DNA from: JAVBWO01 sp036677375
GTDB lineage: Bacteria > Bacillota > Dehalobacteriia > UBA4068 > UBA4997
Length of the DNA stretch: 64,000 bases
Direction of reading: 5' to 3'
Assembly: GCA_036677375.1 (NCBI GenBank)
Contig: JAVBWO010000007.1
Location: 31,227 to 95,226, forward strand
The translations under genes and the position numbers were made by a program. Numbering within the stretch: the first letter of the stretch is position 1; every line of letters starts with the position of its first letter. Shown here one piece after another: positions 36,506 to 44,446 of this stretch. The notes beneath the pieces are model-generated. The model saw only the letters and a program-made list of their open reading frames with translations, did not search any database and was not told the origin of the DNA.

Positions 36506-37732
36506 TCAAGTCCTGTAATCGGCGTTGATCTTGATATAATCATAGCTGAGATCGCAGCCCCAAGCCATGGCTTCGCCTATGCCTTGGTTTAACTGGATGA
36601 GCACTTGGATCTCCCGCTCTTTCAAGATATTTTTGGCATTGGCCTCATCGAAGGAGAGCGCCGCGCCGTTTTTCATCATTTGCTCGGTGCCGCCGGCGCT
36701 TTTCAGCCAAAGATCCACTTTGCCGGTATCCAGCTCAGCGCCGGAATACCCCACGGCGCAGATGATACGGCCCCAATTGGCGTCTTCGCCGAAAAAGGCG
36801 GATTTTACCAGATTGGAAGAAACCACCGCTTTGGCCGCTAGCCGGGCGTCTTGCTCTGTCAGGGCTCCCTGCACCAGCACCTCTATGAGCTTAGTGGCGC
36901 CTTCGCCGTCATGAGCCATCATTTTCGCCAAGGCCATGGCCACATAAGACAAAGCCGTGCTGAATTCGGCATAACCGGGCCCGCCGGGGATCACCGGCGT
37001 ATTACCGGCCGCTCCGTTGGCAAAAGCAACACAGGTATCATTTGTACTGGTATCCTGATCGATAGTCACCATATTGAAGCCTTTGTCCGCTGCCGTTTTC
37101 ACAGCTTGATGCAAGGCTTCGGGCATAACGGCGCAGTCAGTGGTAATGATACAGATCATAGTGGCCATATTGGGATGGATCATGCCGGAACCTTTGGCGA
37201 TGCCGCCCACGGTAATGGTCTTGCCTTCGTATTCATAGCTGACGGCGAGGGATTTTTTATAGGTATCGGTAGTCATGATGGCTTCAGCCACACCATCGCT
37301 GCCTTCTTCCGAGAGAGCCTGCACGCTGAGTTGGATGCCTTTTTCAACAACCGCCATGGGCAGCTGCTGGCCGATGACTCCGGTAGAGGCCACCAGGACT
37401 TCTTTGCCGTCTACGCCGAAAGCGGCGCCGGTCAACGCGGCCATTTTTGCCGCGTTGGCAAAGCCCTCCTCCCCGGTGCAGGCATTGGCATTGCCGCTAT
37501 TGACCACCATGGCCTGGGCCTTGCCTAAGGCTACCACCTCCCGGCACCAGGTGACGGGAGCCGCGGCAAATTTATTTTGCGTAAATACGCCGCTGACATA
37601 AGCCGGCTTCTTGGAATAGAGTACCGCTACGTCTTTTTTGGTTTTATTGCTGGATTTTACGCCCGCGTGAACAGCGCCGGCCATAAAACCTTGAGCCGCC
37701 GTAATGCCGCCGGGCACTTCTTTCAATGTCAT
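36506..37732 (-). CDS. argJ: bifunctional ornithine acetyltransferase/N-acetylglutamate synthase
   Basis: 408-residue autoprocessing acetyltransferase that transfers acetyl from N-acetylornithine to glutamate, closing the acetyl cycle. The self-cleavage site is in GSGMIHPNMATMICIITTD, with the Thr of MATM becoming the beta-chain nucleophile. Start MTLKEVPGG at 37732 has AAAGGAG; the upstream extension to 37762 does not. Whether it can also use acetyl-CoA (bifunctional) cannot be told from sequence. Confidence 0.96.
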   Translation of the reverse strand: MTLKEVPGGITAAQGFMAGAVHAGVKSSNKTKKDVAVLYSKKPAYVSGVFTQNKFAAAPVTWCREVVALGKAQAMVVNSGNANACTGEEGFANAAKMAALTGAAFGVDGKEVLVASTGVIGQQLPMAVVEKGIQLSVQALSEEGSDGVAEAIMTTDTYKKSLAVSYEYEGKTITVGGIAKGSGMIHPNMATMICIITTDCAVMPEALHQAVKTAADKGFNMVTIDQDTSTNDTCVAFANGAAGNTPVIPGGPGYAEFSTALSYVAMALAKMMAHDGEGATKLIEVLVQGALTEQDARLAAKAVVSSNLVKSAFFGEDANWGRIICAVGYSGAELDTGKVDLWLKSAGGTEQMMKNGAALSFDEANAKNILKEREIQVLIQLNQGIGEAMAWGCDLSYDYIKINADYRT

Positions 37733-37824
37733 AGAAACGCTCCTTTCACAGTCAGGCCTCAATTGTCTTCCATTAGTTGCCGGTAAGATTGCAGAAGGTC
37801 TTATCGTCGCTTCGTTAAGATGAA

Positions 37825-38865
37825 TTAAGGGAAAACGGGGGGTAAAAGCAATCCGGTATTTTCCGGCAGGCCGAAGATAAGATTCATATTTTGCACCGCC
37901 TGGCCGGCAGCCCCTTTCACTAGATTGTCAATGGCGGAAACCACGATTACCCGATGAGTTCTTTTGTCTACCGTGACGCCGATATCACAGAAGTTGCTGC
38001 CCCGCACCCATTGAGTTTGCGGCAAGGTGCCTTTGGGCAGCACCCGGACAAAGAATTCCTCGGCATAGGCCGTTTCATACAGTTCCTGAAGATCCCAACC
38101 GTCGGCCTGGGGCAGCAGATTCGCGTAAATGGTGGATAAGATGCCCCGGCTCATAGGCGTCAAATGTGGCGTAAAAGTAACGGTCAATTCTCTTTGGGCG
38201 ATACGGCTCAGCATACCCTCGATCTCAGGAGTATGCCGGTGAGTGGTAACGCCGTAGGCCTTGATGGTTTCATTGGTCTCGGTGTAAATATTACCTGCGG
38301 AAGGGGTACGGCCCGCACCGGAGACTCCGGATTTGGCGTCAATGATAATGCTGCCGGGATCAATCAGGCCGTTTTTTAACAAGGGAGAAAGGCCTAAAAT
38401 AGCGCTGGTGGGATAGCAGCCGGGATTGGCGATCAAGCTAGCGCCTTTGACTTCGTCCCGCCACAATTCGGGCAAACCGTAAACGGCTTCTTTGGCTAGT
38501 TGGGGATTTTTATGCTCCACTTTATACCAAGTCTCGTAGGTCTTGGTATCATGGAAACGAAAATCCGCACCTAGATCCACGACCTTAACGCCGACCGGAA
38601 TTAACTTGGTAGCAATATCCACCGCCAAGCCATGGGGCAAGGCCAGAAAAACCACATCGGCTTTTTCTTTCAGCATATCGCAGTCGGCATCTTCCACCAT
38701 CATATCATAATATCCTCGCAAATGCGGCGAAGATTCTAATATATTTTTACCGGCGGCATTGTGTCCGCCTAAAATAGTAACTTCCGTTTGAGGGTGCATG
38801 GACAAGAGCCGTAAAAGCTCGCCGCCGCCATAACCGGCCGCCCCCAAAATTCCTGCTCTGATCAT
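37825..38865 (-). CDS. argC: N-acetyl-gamma-glutamyl-phosphate reductase
   Basis: 346-residue NADP-dependent reductase of arginine synthesis. Rossmann motif GAAGYGGGELLRLL, catalytic Cys in NPGCYPTSA and the His in THRHTPEIE. First gene of the argC-J-B-D-F-G cluster. AAAGGAG precedes the ATG. Its promoter overlaps an ARG box. Confidence 0.97.
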   Translation of the reverse strand: MIRAGILGAAGYGGGELLRLLSMHPQTEVTILGGHNAAGKNILESSPHLRGYYDMMVEDADCDMLKEKADVVFLALPHGLAVDIATKLIPVGVKVVDLGADFRFHDTKTYETWYKVEHKNPQLAKEAVYGLPELWRDEVKGASLIANPGCYPTSAILGLSPLLKNGLIDPGSIIIDAKSGVSGAGRTPSAGNIYTETNETIKAYGVTTHRHTPEIEGMLSRIAQRELTVTFTPHLTPMSRGILSTIYANLLPQADGWDLQELYETAYAEEFFVRVLPKGTLPQTQWVRGSNFCDIGVTVDKRTHRVIVVSAIDNLVKGAAGQAVQNMNLIFGLPENTGLLLPPVFP

Positions 38866-38897
38866 ATTGAGGCTCCTTTCATTTCGGAATTATTGTA

Positions 38898-38929
38898 ATT
38901 ATACACCTTTTATGTATATTTTTGCAATA
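38898..38929 (-). promoter_or_regulatory. argC promoter overlapped by ARG box 1
   Basis: Minus strand TTGCAA (38922-38927), 18-bp spacer, TATAAT (38898-38903). The plus-strand sequence TATGTATATTTTTGCAATA (38911-38929) fits the Gram-positive ArgR/AhrC box CATGAATAAAAATKCAAKT at most positions and covers the -35 and spacer. Confidence 0.7.
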
Positions 38930-39015
38930 GTTTTTCAAAAGTTTTTACTAGAAACCCGTCATTTTTTTACTTTTTTTCAGGGTGCATAGAATACTCTGCC
39001 ACAGGATAAACTATT

Positions 39016-39034
39016 TTTGTATAAAAATGCAAAA
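39016..39034. promoter_or_regulatory. ARG box 2
   Basis: TTTGTATAAAAATGCAAAA closely matches the ArgR/AhrC box. Its centre is about 105 bp (ten helical turns) from ARG box 1, suitable for looping by an ArgR hexamer. It also overlaps a TATAAA that could serve a plus-strand transcript. Confidence 0.65.
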
Positions 39035-39046
39035 AGGCGGTGCATA

Positions 39047-39190
39047 ATGTATAAATATCCTATTAATCATACGGAGTCCCGCATCTGCGATTGCCTGGTA
39101 ACCCTAGGGATCGGCACTTGTACGCAAAGAAATCAAAAAAAATGCGCCTCTTGTTCAAGGCGCATCTGTCTGCGGCAGCTTTCCTCATGA
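39047..39190 (+). CDS. possible Cys-rich 47-residue peptide
   Basis: ATG at 39047 preceded by AAAGGCGG about 7 bases upstream. The product MYKYPINHTESRICDCLVTL continues with four more Cys to a total of six, plus several Arg/Lys. Upstream are CTGCCA and TATAAA at 18-bp spacing, overlapped by ARG box 2. Against it: the last third coincides with the terminator hairpin of the opposite-strand radical SAM gene, which would by itself generate some of the Cys/Arg codons. No known family recognised. Confidence 0.35.
   Translation: MYKYPINHTESRICDCLVTLGIGTCTQRNQKKCASCSRRICLRQLSS
39135..39165 (-). terminator. terminator of the alkyltransferase-radical SAM operon
   Basis: ATGCGCCT (39142-39149) and AGGCGCAT (39158-39165) stem followed by eight T on the minus strand. 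Confidence 0.92.
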
Positions 39191-39235
39191 CCAAAGTGAT
39201 CAGACAATCGTTCGGAAAGCGAAAGGGATAAAGGA

Positions 39236-40093
39236 TTAAAATCTTTTATCTGTATCAGCATATTGCAAAAATCGCTTGGTGTATTCTTCCGCTAAGGCTA
39301 AATTTTCATCGCATTGCGGCGGTGCTTCCGGTGTGGCGGTTATGCCAACGATATGAAGCGGGATGATCTCACCCCAATTCTTAGCGATATATTCTCCGAG
39401 ATAGCTCATGTTTTCCGGCGCGTCGGGATCGTCCGCCAGCATATGGACGGTCAGTTCCACATGACGGCCGGATTTTACCACCCGGGTGACGGTATTGCGC
39501 GCACAAACCCACCGCATGCCGTATTGCGCCAAAACGCCCAAATCGATATTCCAGGCATCAATGAGCGGCAATAGCTCTTCCAGCGGCTCCCGATTTAAGA
39601 ATCCGTTAGTGTTCATTACGTTTACCAAACTTGCATTGTTGACCAAGGCAGCACATTCCAAAACAAATTCATGCCATACAGCAGGTTCCCCATAGCTGTA
39701 GGCGACGCCGCAATTATCTCGGTTTCGCAGAGAAAGGACCAAATCCAAAATATCCTTTGACAGAACATTCTTGCCACTCCCTGCGGCATGGCGCAATTTT
39801 GGTGCGCTGCAATAGGAACAGTGCAAGGGACATCCAAAAGAACCGGTACGTACAATGCTTCTGCCAGGATAAAAATGAGTAAATCCCGCATTTTCCATAG
39901 GCTCCATGGAAAGGGCGCGAATCCAGCCGTAATTTAAGGATAATAAATGCCCGTTCCGGTTCACCCGGCAATGGCAAACGCCGGTCTCGCCCGGGTATAG
40001 CAAACAACCGATAGGGCAAAGCAAACAATTCACCGACTTGTCCTCAAGGGGCACATAATGGTTGGATTCGTTTTTGTACTTTTTTTCATGCAT
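39236..40093 (-). CDS. radical SAM enzyme (AmmeMemoRadiSam/PflA-like)
   Basis: 285 residues. The radical SAM cluster is C88, C92 and C95 in GCPLHCSYC; YSYGEPAVW matches the SAM-binding GGE-type motif. An N-terminal Cys-rich segment (CLLCPIGC, then CHC) precedes it, as in the AmmeMemoRadiSam and PflA-related enzymes; it may bind a further metal. The AMMECR1 and Memo partners are absent here. The ATG at 40093 (SD GAGGTG) is preferred over the ATG at 40105. The SD overlaps the stop codon of the alkyltransferase gene, so translation is coupled. Substrate unknown. Confidence 0.85.
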   Translation of the reverse strand: MHEKKYKNESNHYVPLEDKSVNCLLCPIGCLLYPGETGVCHCRVNRNGHLLSLNYGWIRALSMEPMENAGFTHFYPGRSIVRTGSFGCPLHCSYCSAPKLRHAAGSGKNVLSKDILDLVLSLRNRDNCGVAYSYGEPAVWHEFVLECAALVNNASLVNVMNTNGFLNREPLEELLPLIDAWNIDLGVLAQYGMRWVCARNTVTRVVKSGRHVELTVHMLADDPDAPENMSYLGEYIAKNWGEIIPLHIVGITATPEAPPQCDENLALAEEYTKRFLQYADTDKRF

Positions 40094-40101
40094 AGGGCAC
40101 C

Positions 40102-40614
40102 TCATTTAATACCATGTTTCCCGCCGTTTTTTAAAATAAAAGCGTTATCCTCCAACTGTAAGAGCTGTCTTTTCATATCCAGCCCACCGCCGAAACCACC
40201 CAGGCTGCCGCCGGCCGCCAATACGCGGTGTCAAGGCACCACCAAGGTGACGGGATTCTTCGCCATGGCTTGTCCCACGGCACGGCTGGCTTTGGGTGAA
40301 CCAGCCAGCTCTGCCAGTGCCTGGTAAGACAAAACATGTCCAAAAGGGATGGCGGCACATGCCTGATAAACCCGGCGGAAAAAACCTCCTTCTCTACCCA
40401 GCACCTGCCAATCCAGAGGCAGAGAAAATTGCCGCAACTCGCCGTGGAGATAAGCCCGCACCTGCGCCGCCACCTCTTTTTCCAAAGGAGAGATCGGGAC
40501 GCCTTGCGCAACCAGACCTTTTTGAGGAAGGTCTAAGCGACAAAGCCCGTTTTCATTACATTCGGCCAAAACACCGCCCCATGCTGTTGAAAAAATAAAA
40601 GACATCGGTCTCAT
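40102..40614 (-). CDS. ogt: O6-alkylguanine-DNA alkyltransferase with TGA (probable selenocysteine) at the active site
   Basis: Repairs O6-alkylguanine by moving the alkyl group onto its own active-site residue. The family core PFGHVLSYQALAELAG, SRAVGQAMAKNP and VVP is followed by TGA (40231-40233) exactly where PCHRV has its nucleophilic Cys, then HRVLAAGGSLGGFGGGLDMK, the normal rest of the domain, to a stop at 40102-40104. With TGA read as Sec the protein has 170 residues, Sec128, a normal family length. The ATG at 40614 has AAGGAGG 4 bases away. The hairpin at 40203-40219 is a candidate SECIS. Nonsense mutation is the alternative, but exact placement at the catalytic codon, intact downstream frame and overlap with the next gene argue for Sec. 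Confidence 0.85.
40203..40219 (-). promoter_or_regulatory. candidate bacterial SECIS hairpin
   Basis: Minus strand, 12-28 nt after the TGA: GGC-G-GCC then loop GGC then GGC-A-GCC, six base pairs with one G-A mismatch. The upper stem is 3 bp and the triloop starts with GG, 18 nt from the TGA, within the usual 16-37 nt range of bacterial SECIS elements. The coding sequence here is Gly/Ala-rich and therefore GC-rich, so the hairpin alone is weak evidence. Confidence 0.5.
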
Positions 40615-40671
40615 CCTTCCTCCTTCATGATGATTTATGTTCGACACCTTCATAAGATTCTCCTGTGAGAA

Positions 40672-40708
40672 AATATTATTTTTAAAACATTGTTTAAAAA
40701 ATAATATT
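40672..40708. promoter_or_regulatory. 17-bp inverted repeat at the alkyltransferase promoter
   Basis: AATATTATTTTTAAAAC (40672-40688) and GTTTAAAAAATAATATT (40692-40708) match as inverted repeats at 16 of 17 positions with a 3-bp centre. A minus-strand TATAAT (40706-40711) touches its edge. It may be an operator or, as RNA, a leader hairpin or the terminator of cwlD. Confidence 0.6.
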
Positions 40709-40749
40709 ATATATAATATATAATTAAGGTTATGCTACTCACAAAAGCT

Positions 40750-41487
40750 TCATTGTCCCTCGATGATCCGATCCGTTGCCGCATCCCCCGCAAAATAATT
40801 GACAATGCCGCTATAAACACTCCATGCCATCCGGTTTTGATAATCGGCATCTTTCAACAGAGCCTCTTCTTCGGCATTGGACAAAAAGCCGACTTCTACC
40901 ACAACGGCAGGCATGGCTAAATTTTTCAAGAGAAAAACATCTTTGATGGGCAAAGCCTGCCGTTTGGTGTTTTTCAGTACCCGAATGATCTCATTTTGCA
41001 CATTATCGGCCAAACGGTAACCCTCTTGAGAATTAGGATGGTAAAAGACCTGAGCGCCCCGTAATTTGGCATTGGGAATGCTGTTGGCCTGAATGCTGAG
41101 GAAAATATCACAGCCGCTGTCCACCGCCATTTCCGCTCTTTTACGGATATCTTCTTTTTTATTATTTCCCAAAGCTTCGTCGCCAGTACGGGTACAGACG
41201 ACTTTGGCGCCACTCATTTCCAGCAATGACGTCAGCTTTTGAGAGACATCCAAAGCAATATCCTTTTCCAAAACACCTGTTACGCCTACCGCGCCGGGAT
41301 CGAATCCCCCATGTCCGGCGTCAACGACGATGACACGGTCATTGAGATCCGAAGAAATGACACCCGCTACCGGCAGGTTCTTTCCCGTATTGTAAAAAAT
41401 GGCCAACAGCCCCCCCGCCAAAATAAGGCAAGTCAGGATCAGCCAGGGATAACGCAGGCGTATGGCGGAAAAAAATGTCCAGGGCAT
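40750..41487 (-). CDS. cwlD: CwlD-like N-acetylmuramoyl-L-alanine amidase
   Basis: 245-residue membrane-anchored Amidase_3 protein. In spore formers CwlD, with PdaA, makes muramic-delta-lactam in the cortex so that germination hydrolases recognise it. N-terminal membrane anchor at about 15-31, then VDAGHGGFDPGA with zinc ligand H59, E74 in GVLEKDIAL, and the catalytic E198 in VVVEVGFLSN. The third zinc position, normally SIHAN, reads SIQAN (Q133). LRGAQVFYH matches the CwlD branch. AGGAGGT precedes the ATG. Presence suggests sporulation. Confidence 0.87.
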   Translation of the reverse strand: MPWTFFSAIRLRYPWLILTCLILAGGLLAIFYNTGKNLPVAGVISSDLNDRVIVVDAGHGGFDPGAVGVTGVLEKDIALDVSQKLTSLLEMSGAKVVCTRTGDEALGNNKKEDIRKRAEMAVDSGCDIFLSIQANSIPNAKLRGAQVFYHPNSQEGYRLADNVQNEIIRVLKNTKRQALPIKDVFLLKNLAMPAVVVEVGFLSNAEEEALLKDADYQNRMAWSVYSGIVNYFAGDAATDRIIEGQ

Positions 41488-41578
41488 AGAAGCACCTCCT
41501 GTTTTTGCTTATATCTATGCCCTGGCAAGCCTGAATATTACAAGCCCTCCAACAAGAAAATCGTCTTTGCTCATTTGC

Positions 41579-41608
41579 CGTATAAAGGTGCTTTTGATTT
41601 TTCGTCAA
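41579..41608 (-). promoter_or_regulatory. possible promoter of cwlD
   Basis: Minus strand TTGACG, 18-bp spacer, TATACG. A sporulation sigma promoter was not clearly visible. Confidence 0.4.
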
Positions 41609-41758
41609 TTGCTTTCTTCCTATTTAAAAAAGAAATACTTTCCATAAAATCTCTTTAAGAAAGCCAAAAATGTCGACAAAACCTCCCTGCACTCCCGGTA
41701 CATCTTTTTAGCATCCCGGAAAACACTCTGGCAAACCAAATGATAAGATCAAGGAAGA

Positions 41759-42679
41759 CTATCTGGCGCATTCCCCCGCCATGCCGCGCAGGGTTTCAAT
41801 GCCGTGGGGAAGCGCCTGCAAAATGGCGTCCAGATTCTCCGCTACCGCTTTGGGACTGCCGGGTAGATTGATGATAAGGCTTTTCCCCCGAATACCGGCC
41901 AGAGAACGGGTCAGCATCGCCCGGGGCGTTATGGCTTTACCTGCTGCCCGCATGGCTTCGGGGATCCCGGGAACCTGCCGTTCCACCACATCTAAAAGGG
42001 CCTCCGGAGTCACATCCCGGGGCGAGAAACCTGTGCCTCCGCTGGTCAGGATCAAGTCAAGTCCCACTTCATCCGCCCATTGCCGCAAAGTGTCGGCAAG
42101 AATCTTCCGCTCATCGGGCACAATATCATATTCCAGAATCTCCCCTGAGATCGTAGAGATTTTCTCTTCGATAACGGCGCGGCAGCCGTCCTGCCGTTCG
42201 CCTCTAGCGCCCTTGTCGCTGGCGATCAAAACACCTACCGTGATAAAACGATCCAATTTCAAATCGTCCCCTGTCTGAATCTCACCGCCGCGCAGAACGC
42301 GAATAAAAATACCTTCCCGAGGCATGACACAATCGCCGGCCTGCTGATAAATGGCACAATGGCTGTGACATTCCTTGCCAATCTGGGTTACCTCGCCCAA
42401 AGCCTGCCTACCTAAGCGCATCCTGGCGCCTACCGGCAAGGTATAAAGCTCAATGCCCTGCGTCGTGATATTTTCGGCAAAATCTCCGGCATGAACGTCT
42501 AGACCCTTGGCCCGCATCTTATCAATGCTTTCTTCAGCCAGTAAACTGACCTGGCGGTGCCATTTGCCGCCATGGGCATCGCCCTCTAAACCAAATTCCC
42601 GCACCAGCATGCCTTGCCCCACATTGACCTTGCGCATACCTTTTTTAGGACTGGTGCATACCGCTACGATTTTTGCCAT
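41759..42679 (-). CDS. MOSC domain-MogA fusion, molybdopterin adenylyltransferase
   Basis: 306 residues. Residues 1-about 143 are a MOSC domain (sulfur-carrier fold) with [29 protein letters not shown] and the Cys-containing [10 protein letters not shown]. Residues about 147-306 are MogA/MoaB, which adenylates molybdopterin before Mo insertion: [43 protein letters not shown]. The fusion links cofactor adenylation to a probable Mo or sulfur handling domain. It overlaps moaC by 16 bp. Confidence 0.93.
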   Translation of the reverse strand: MAKIVAVCTSPKKGMRKVNVGQGMLVREFGLEGDAHGGKWHRQVSLLAEESIDKMRAKGLDVHAGDFAENITTQGIELYTLPVGARMRLGRQALGEVTQIGKECHSHCAIYQQAGDCVMPREGIFIRVLRGGEIQTGDDLKLDRFITVGVLIASDKGARGERQDGCRAVIEEKISTISGEILEYDIVPDERKILADTLRQWADEVGLDLILTSGGTGFSPRDVTPEALLDVVERQVPGIPEAMRAAGKAITPRAMLTRSLAGIRGKSLIINLPGSPKAVAENLDAILQALPHGIETLRGMAGECAR

Positions 42680-43173
42680 TCCGTTTCACCTTCCCTTTGG
42701 TATTCACCGCTTTTGCCGCCGCTTTTTGTCACCAAACGGATATCGCGGATGACCATGGCTTTGTCTACTGCTTTGCACATATCGTAAATGGTAAGCGCCG
42801 CCACGCTTACTGCGGTCAAAGCTTCCATCTCCACGCCGGTCTTGCCGGTCAGGCGTACAGTGGCTTGAATCAGCACCTCGCTTTCGGCTTCATCAATTTG
42901 AAACTCTACCGCTACACCTGTTAAAAGCAAAGGGTGACACATAGGGATGAGCTCCGGCGTTTTTTTAGCAGCCATGACCGCAGCAACCTGCGCTACGGCC
43001 AGGACATCCCCTTTTTGGACCGTTCCGTTTTTAATCAGCGCCAGGGTCTCAGGATGCATCAAAACGGCGCCTCTTGCTGTCGCTTCCCGGCAAGTATCCC
43101 CTTTAGCGGTAACATCCACCATTCTGGCGCGGCCCTGCTCGTCCAGATGACTTAATTCACTTAATTCACTCAT
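42664..43173 (-). CDS. moaC: cyclic pyranopterin monophosphate synthase
   Basis: 169-residue second enzyme of molybdopterin synthesis, acting after MoaA. Signature MCHPLLLTG and [20 protein letters not shown] with DMCKAVDK; the catalytic Lys is in [13 protein letters not shown]. It overlaps the MOSC-MogA gene by 16 bp and lies 9 bp after mobB, so mobB-moaC-MOSC/mogA form one operon. moaA, moaD/E and moeA are not in this window. Confidence 0.96.
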   Translation of the reverse strand: MSELSELSHLDEQGRARMVDVTAKGDTCREATARGAVLMHPETLALIKNGTVQKGDVLAVAQVAAVMAAKKTPELIPMCHPLLLTGVAVEFQIDEAESEVLIQATVRLTGKTGVEMEALTAVSVAALTIYDMCKAVDKAMVIRDIRLVTKSGGKSGEYQREGETEWQKS

Positions 43174-43182
43174 ATCATGCTC

Positions 43183-43686
43183 CTAAATGTTTTGAAATGT
43201 TTTTATATAATGTTCTATGATATTACAGATCCCGGCAACATCATCAAAAGCAAAATAAGGCACTGTTTCGGGGCAGGCTTCCGGCATATTTCCCACCACC
43301 GCCAAAAGCTGCCGGGGGTCGGCATATAAGGTATTGTTGCATTCCCGTCGCATGATCTCTATTTTAGGCAAATCGCCATTTTTATATCCCTCGGCCAGGA
43401 TCAGATCCACATTATGGAACTTTGCCGCCAAATCAAGAAGCTGTGGCTCTTCCGGCGGATGCTCAATTTTAACGATCTGATCCGGGGAGGCCAGTATCAA
43501 CTGAGAAAGTCCGGCGGCAGTGAGACGGCTGCTGTCCTTATCCTGACGGTCAAAATCAAAATGGCGGCTATGCTTGACAACCCCTACCCGGATACCCCGT
43601 TTGGTTAATTCCGGGAATAAAGAAAGAATCAGCGTCGTTTTGCCGCTATTGCTCTTGCCGGCCATCACAATAATAATCGGAACCAA
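43183..43686 (-). CDS. mobB: molybdopterin-guanine dinucleotide biosynthesis protein B
   Basis: 167-residue GTP-binding P-loop protein that assists MobA in making the guanine-dinucleotide form of molybdenum cofactor. Walker A AGKSNSGKTTL, the switch-like KHSRHFDFDRQDKDSSRL and LILAEGYKNG are all family features. The start is a TTG at 43686 with GGAGG 10 bases away. First gene of the mobB-moaC-MOSC/mogA operon. The guanylated cofactor fits formate dehydrogenase-type enzymes. Confidence 0.93.
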   Translation of the reverse strand: MVPIIIVMAGKSNSGKTTLILSLFPELTKRGIRVGVVKHSRHFDFDRQDKDSSRLTAAGLSQLILASPDQIVKIEHPPEEPQLLDLAAKFHNVDLILAEGYKNGDLPKIEIMRRECNNTLYADPRQLLAVVGNMPEACPETVPYFAFDDVAGICNIIEHYIKTFQNI

Positions 43687-43975
43687 TGCCGGCCCACCTC
43701 CTTAGACTTTTTTAATGATACTTTTAATAATAAAAAATTTCGCTCTTTCCGGTCCAAATCCTTTATTTTGCAATGAGATTATCTAAGAGGCACTGGCCAA
43801 GCTTCTCTGAGCTGGCATCCACAAACTACAACATGCCGTACTGAAATCTCAAATCAATCTCTATTTTTTGTACATCCATACCCCGAAACCGGCACAGGCA
43901 AGCCGGCATGTCCATCTATAAAATAGTGGCATAATGAACCTATTCACCCCACGAAGCCGGCTGAAGCCGGAATAT
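43687..43975. other. intergenic region upstream of mobB
   Basis: About 290 bp with GC-rich inverted elements (CCGGCTTCAGCCGG, GCCGGCTTGCC...GCCGG on the minus strand near 43885-43970). It could hold a leader RNA for the molybdenum genes, but no known riboswitch core was recognised. Confidence 0.35.
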
Positions 43976-44008
43976 AAAAAGGCTCCTGCGTCCATAGGAG
44001 CAGGAGCC
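43976..44008 (-). terminator. terminator of rplM-rpsI
   Basis: GGCTCCTGC (43981-43989) and GCAGGAGCC (44000-44008) stem with TTTTT on the minus strand. Confidence 0.92.
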
Positions 44009-44023
44009 TTGCAAAAGGCAATC

Positions 44024-44416
44024 CTAACGTTTGGAGAACTGGCTGGCTCTCCGGGCTTTCTTTAAGCCGTATTTCTTTCTTTCGGTCATTCTGGGGTCAC
44101 GGGTCATCAAACCGGCGCTCTTCAATACAGGACGGTTTTCCGCATTGGCTTGCACCAAAGCGCGAGCGATGCCATGACGAACTGCGCCTGCCTGACCGCT
44201 GACGCCGCCGCCTTTGACGGTAGCGATCACGTCATATTTGGCTAAGCTGGAAGTAAGCTCCAAAGGACGTCTTACGATCATTTCCAAGGTCTTTTTACCA
44301 AAATACTCTTCCAAACCACGTTGGTTAATGCTGAAATTACCGGAACCGGGAACCAGCCAAACTCTTGCGATGGCGTTTTTGCGGCGGCCGGTGCCGTAAT
44401 ATTTATTTTCTGTCAT
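44024..44416 (-). CDS. rpsI: 30S ribosomal protein S9
   Basis: 130 residues, standard length. Starts [18 protein letters not shown] and ends in the highly basic [14 protein letters not shown] tail that reaches the P-site tRNA. GGAGG precedes the ATG. It is 30 bp downstream of rplM, the universal pairing. Confidence 0.99.
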   Translation of the reverse strand: MTENKYYGTGRRKNAIARVWLVPGSGNFSINQRGLEEYFGKKTLEMIVRRPLELTSSLAKYDVIATVKGGGVSGQAGAVRHGIARALVQANAENRPVLKSAGLMTRDPRMTERKKYGLKKARRASQFSKR

Positions 44417-44446
44417 ATGATTTCCTCCCTTCGCCTTTCTGCCTTA

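Noticed and set aside
40145..40360. Frames in the other two phases across the alkyltransferase C-terminus, suggesting a frameshift instead of Sec
   Set aside because: The domain continues in the same phase on both sides of the TGA. Neither alternative phase resembles the family.
43865..43975. Moco or cobalamin riboswitch upstream of mobB
   Set aside because: GC-rich inverted segments and a GCCACT are present, but no recognisable conserved core of either riboswitch was found.
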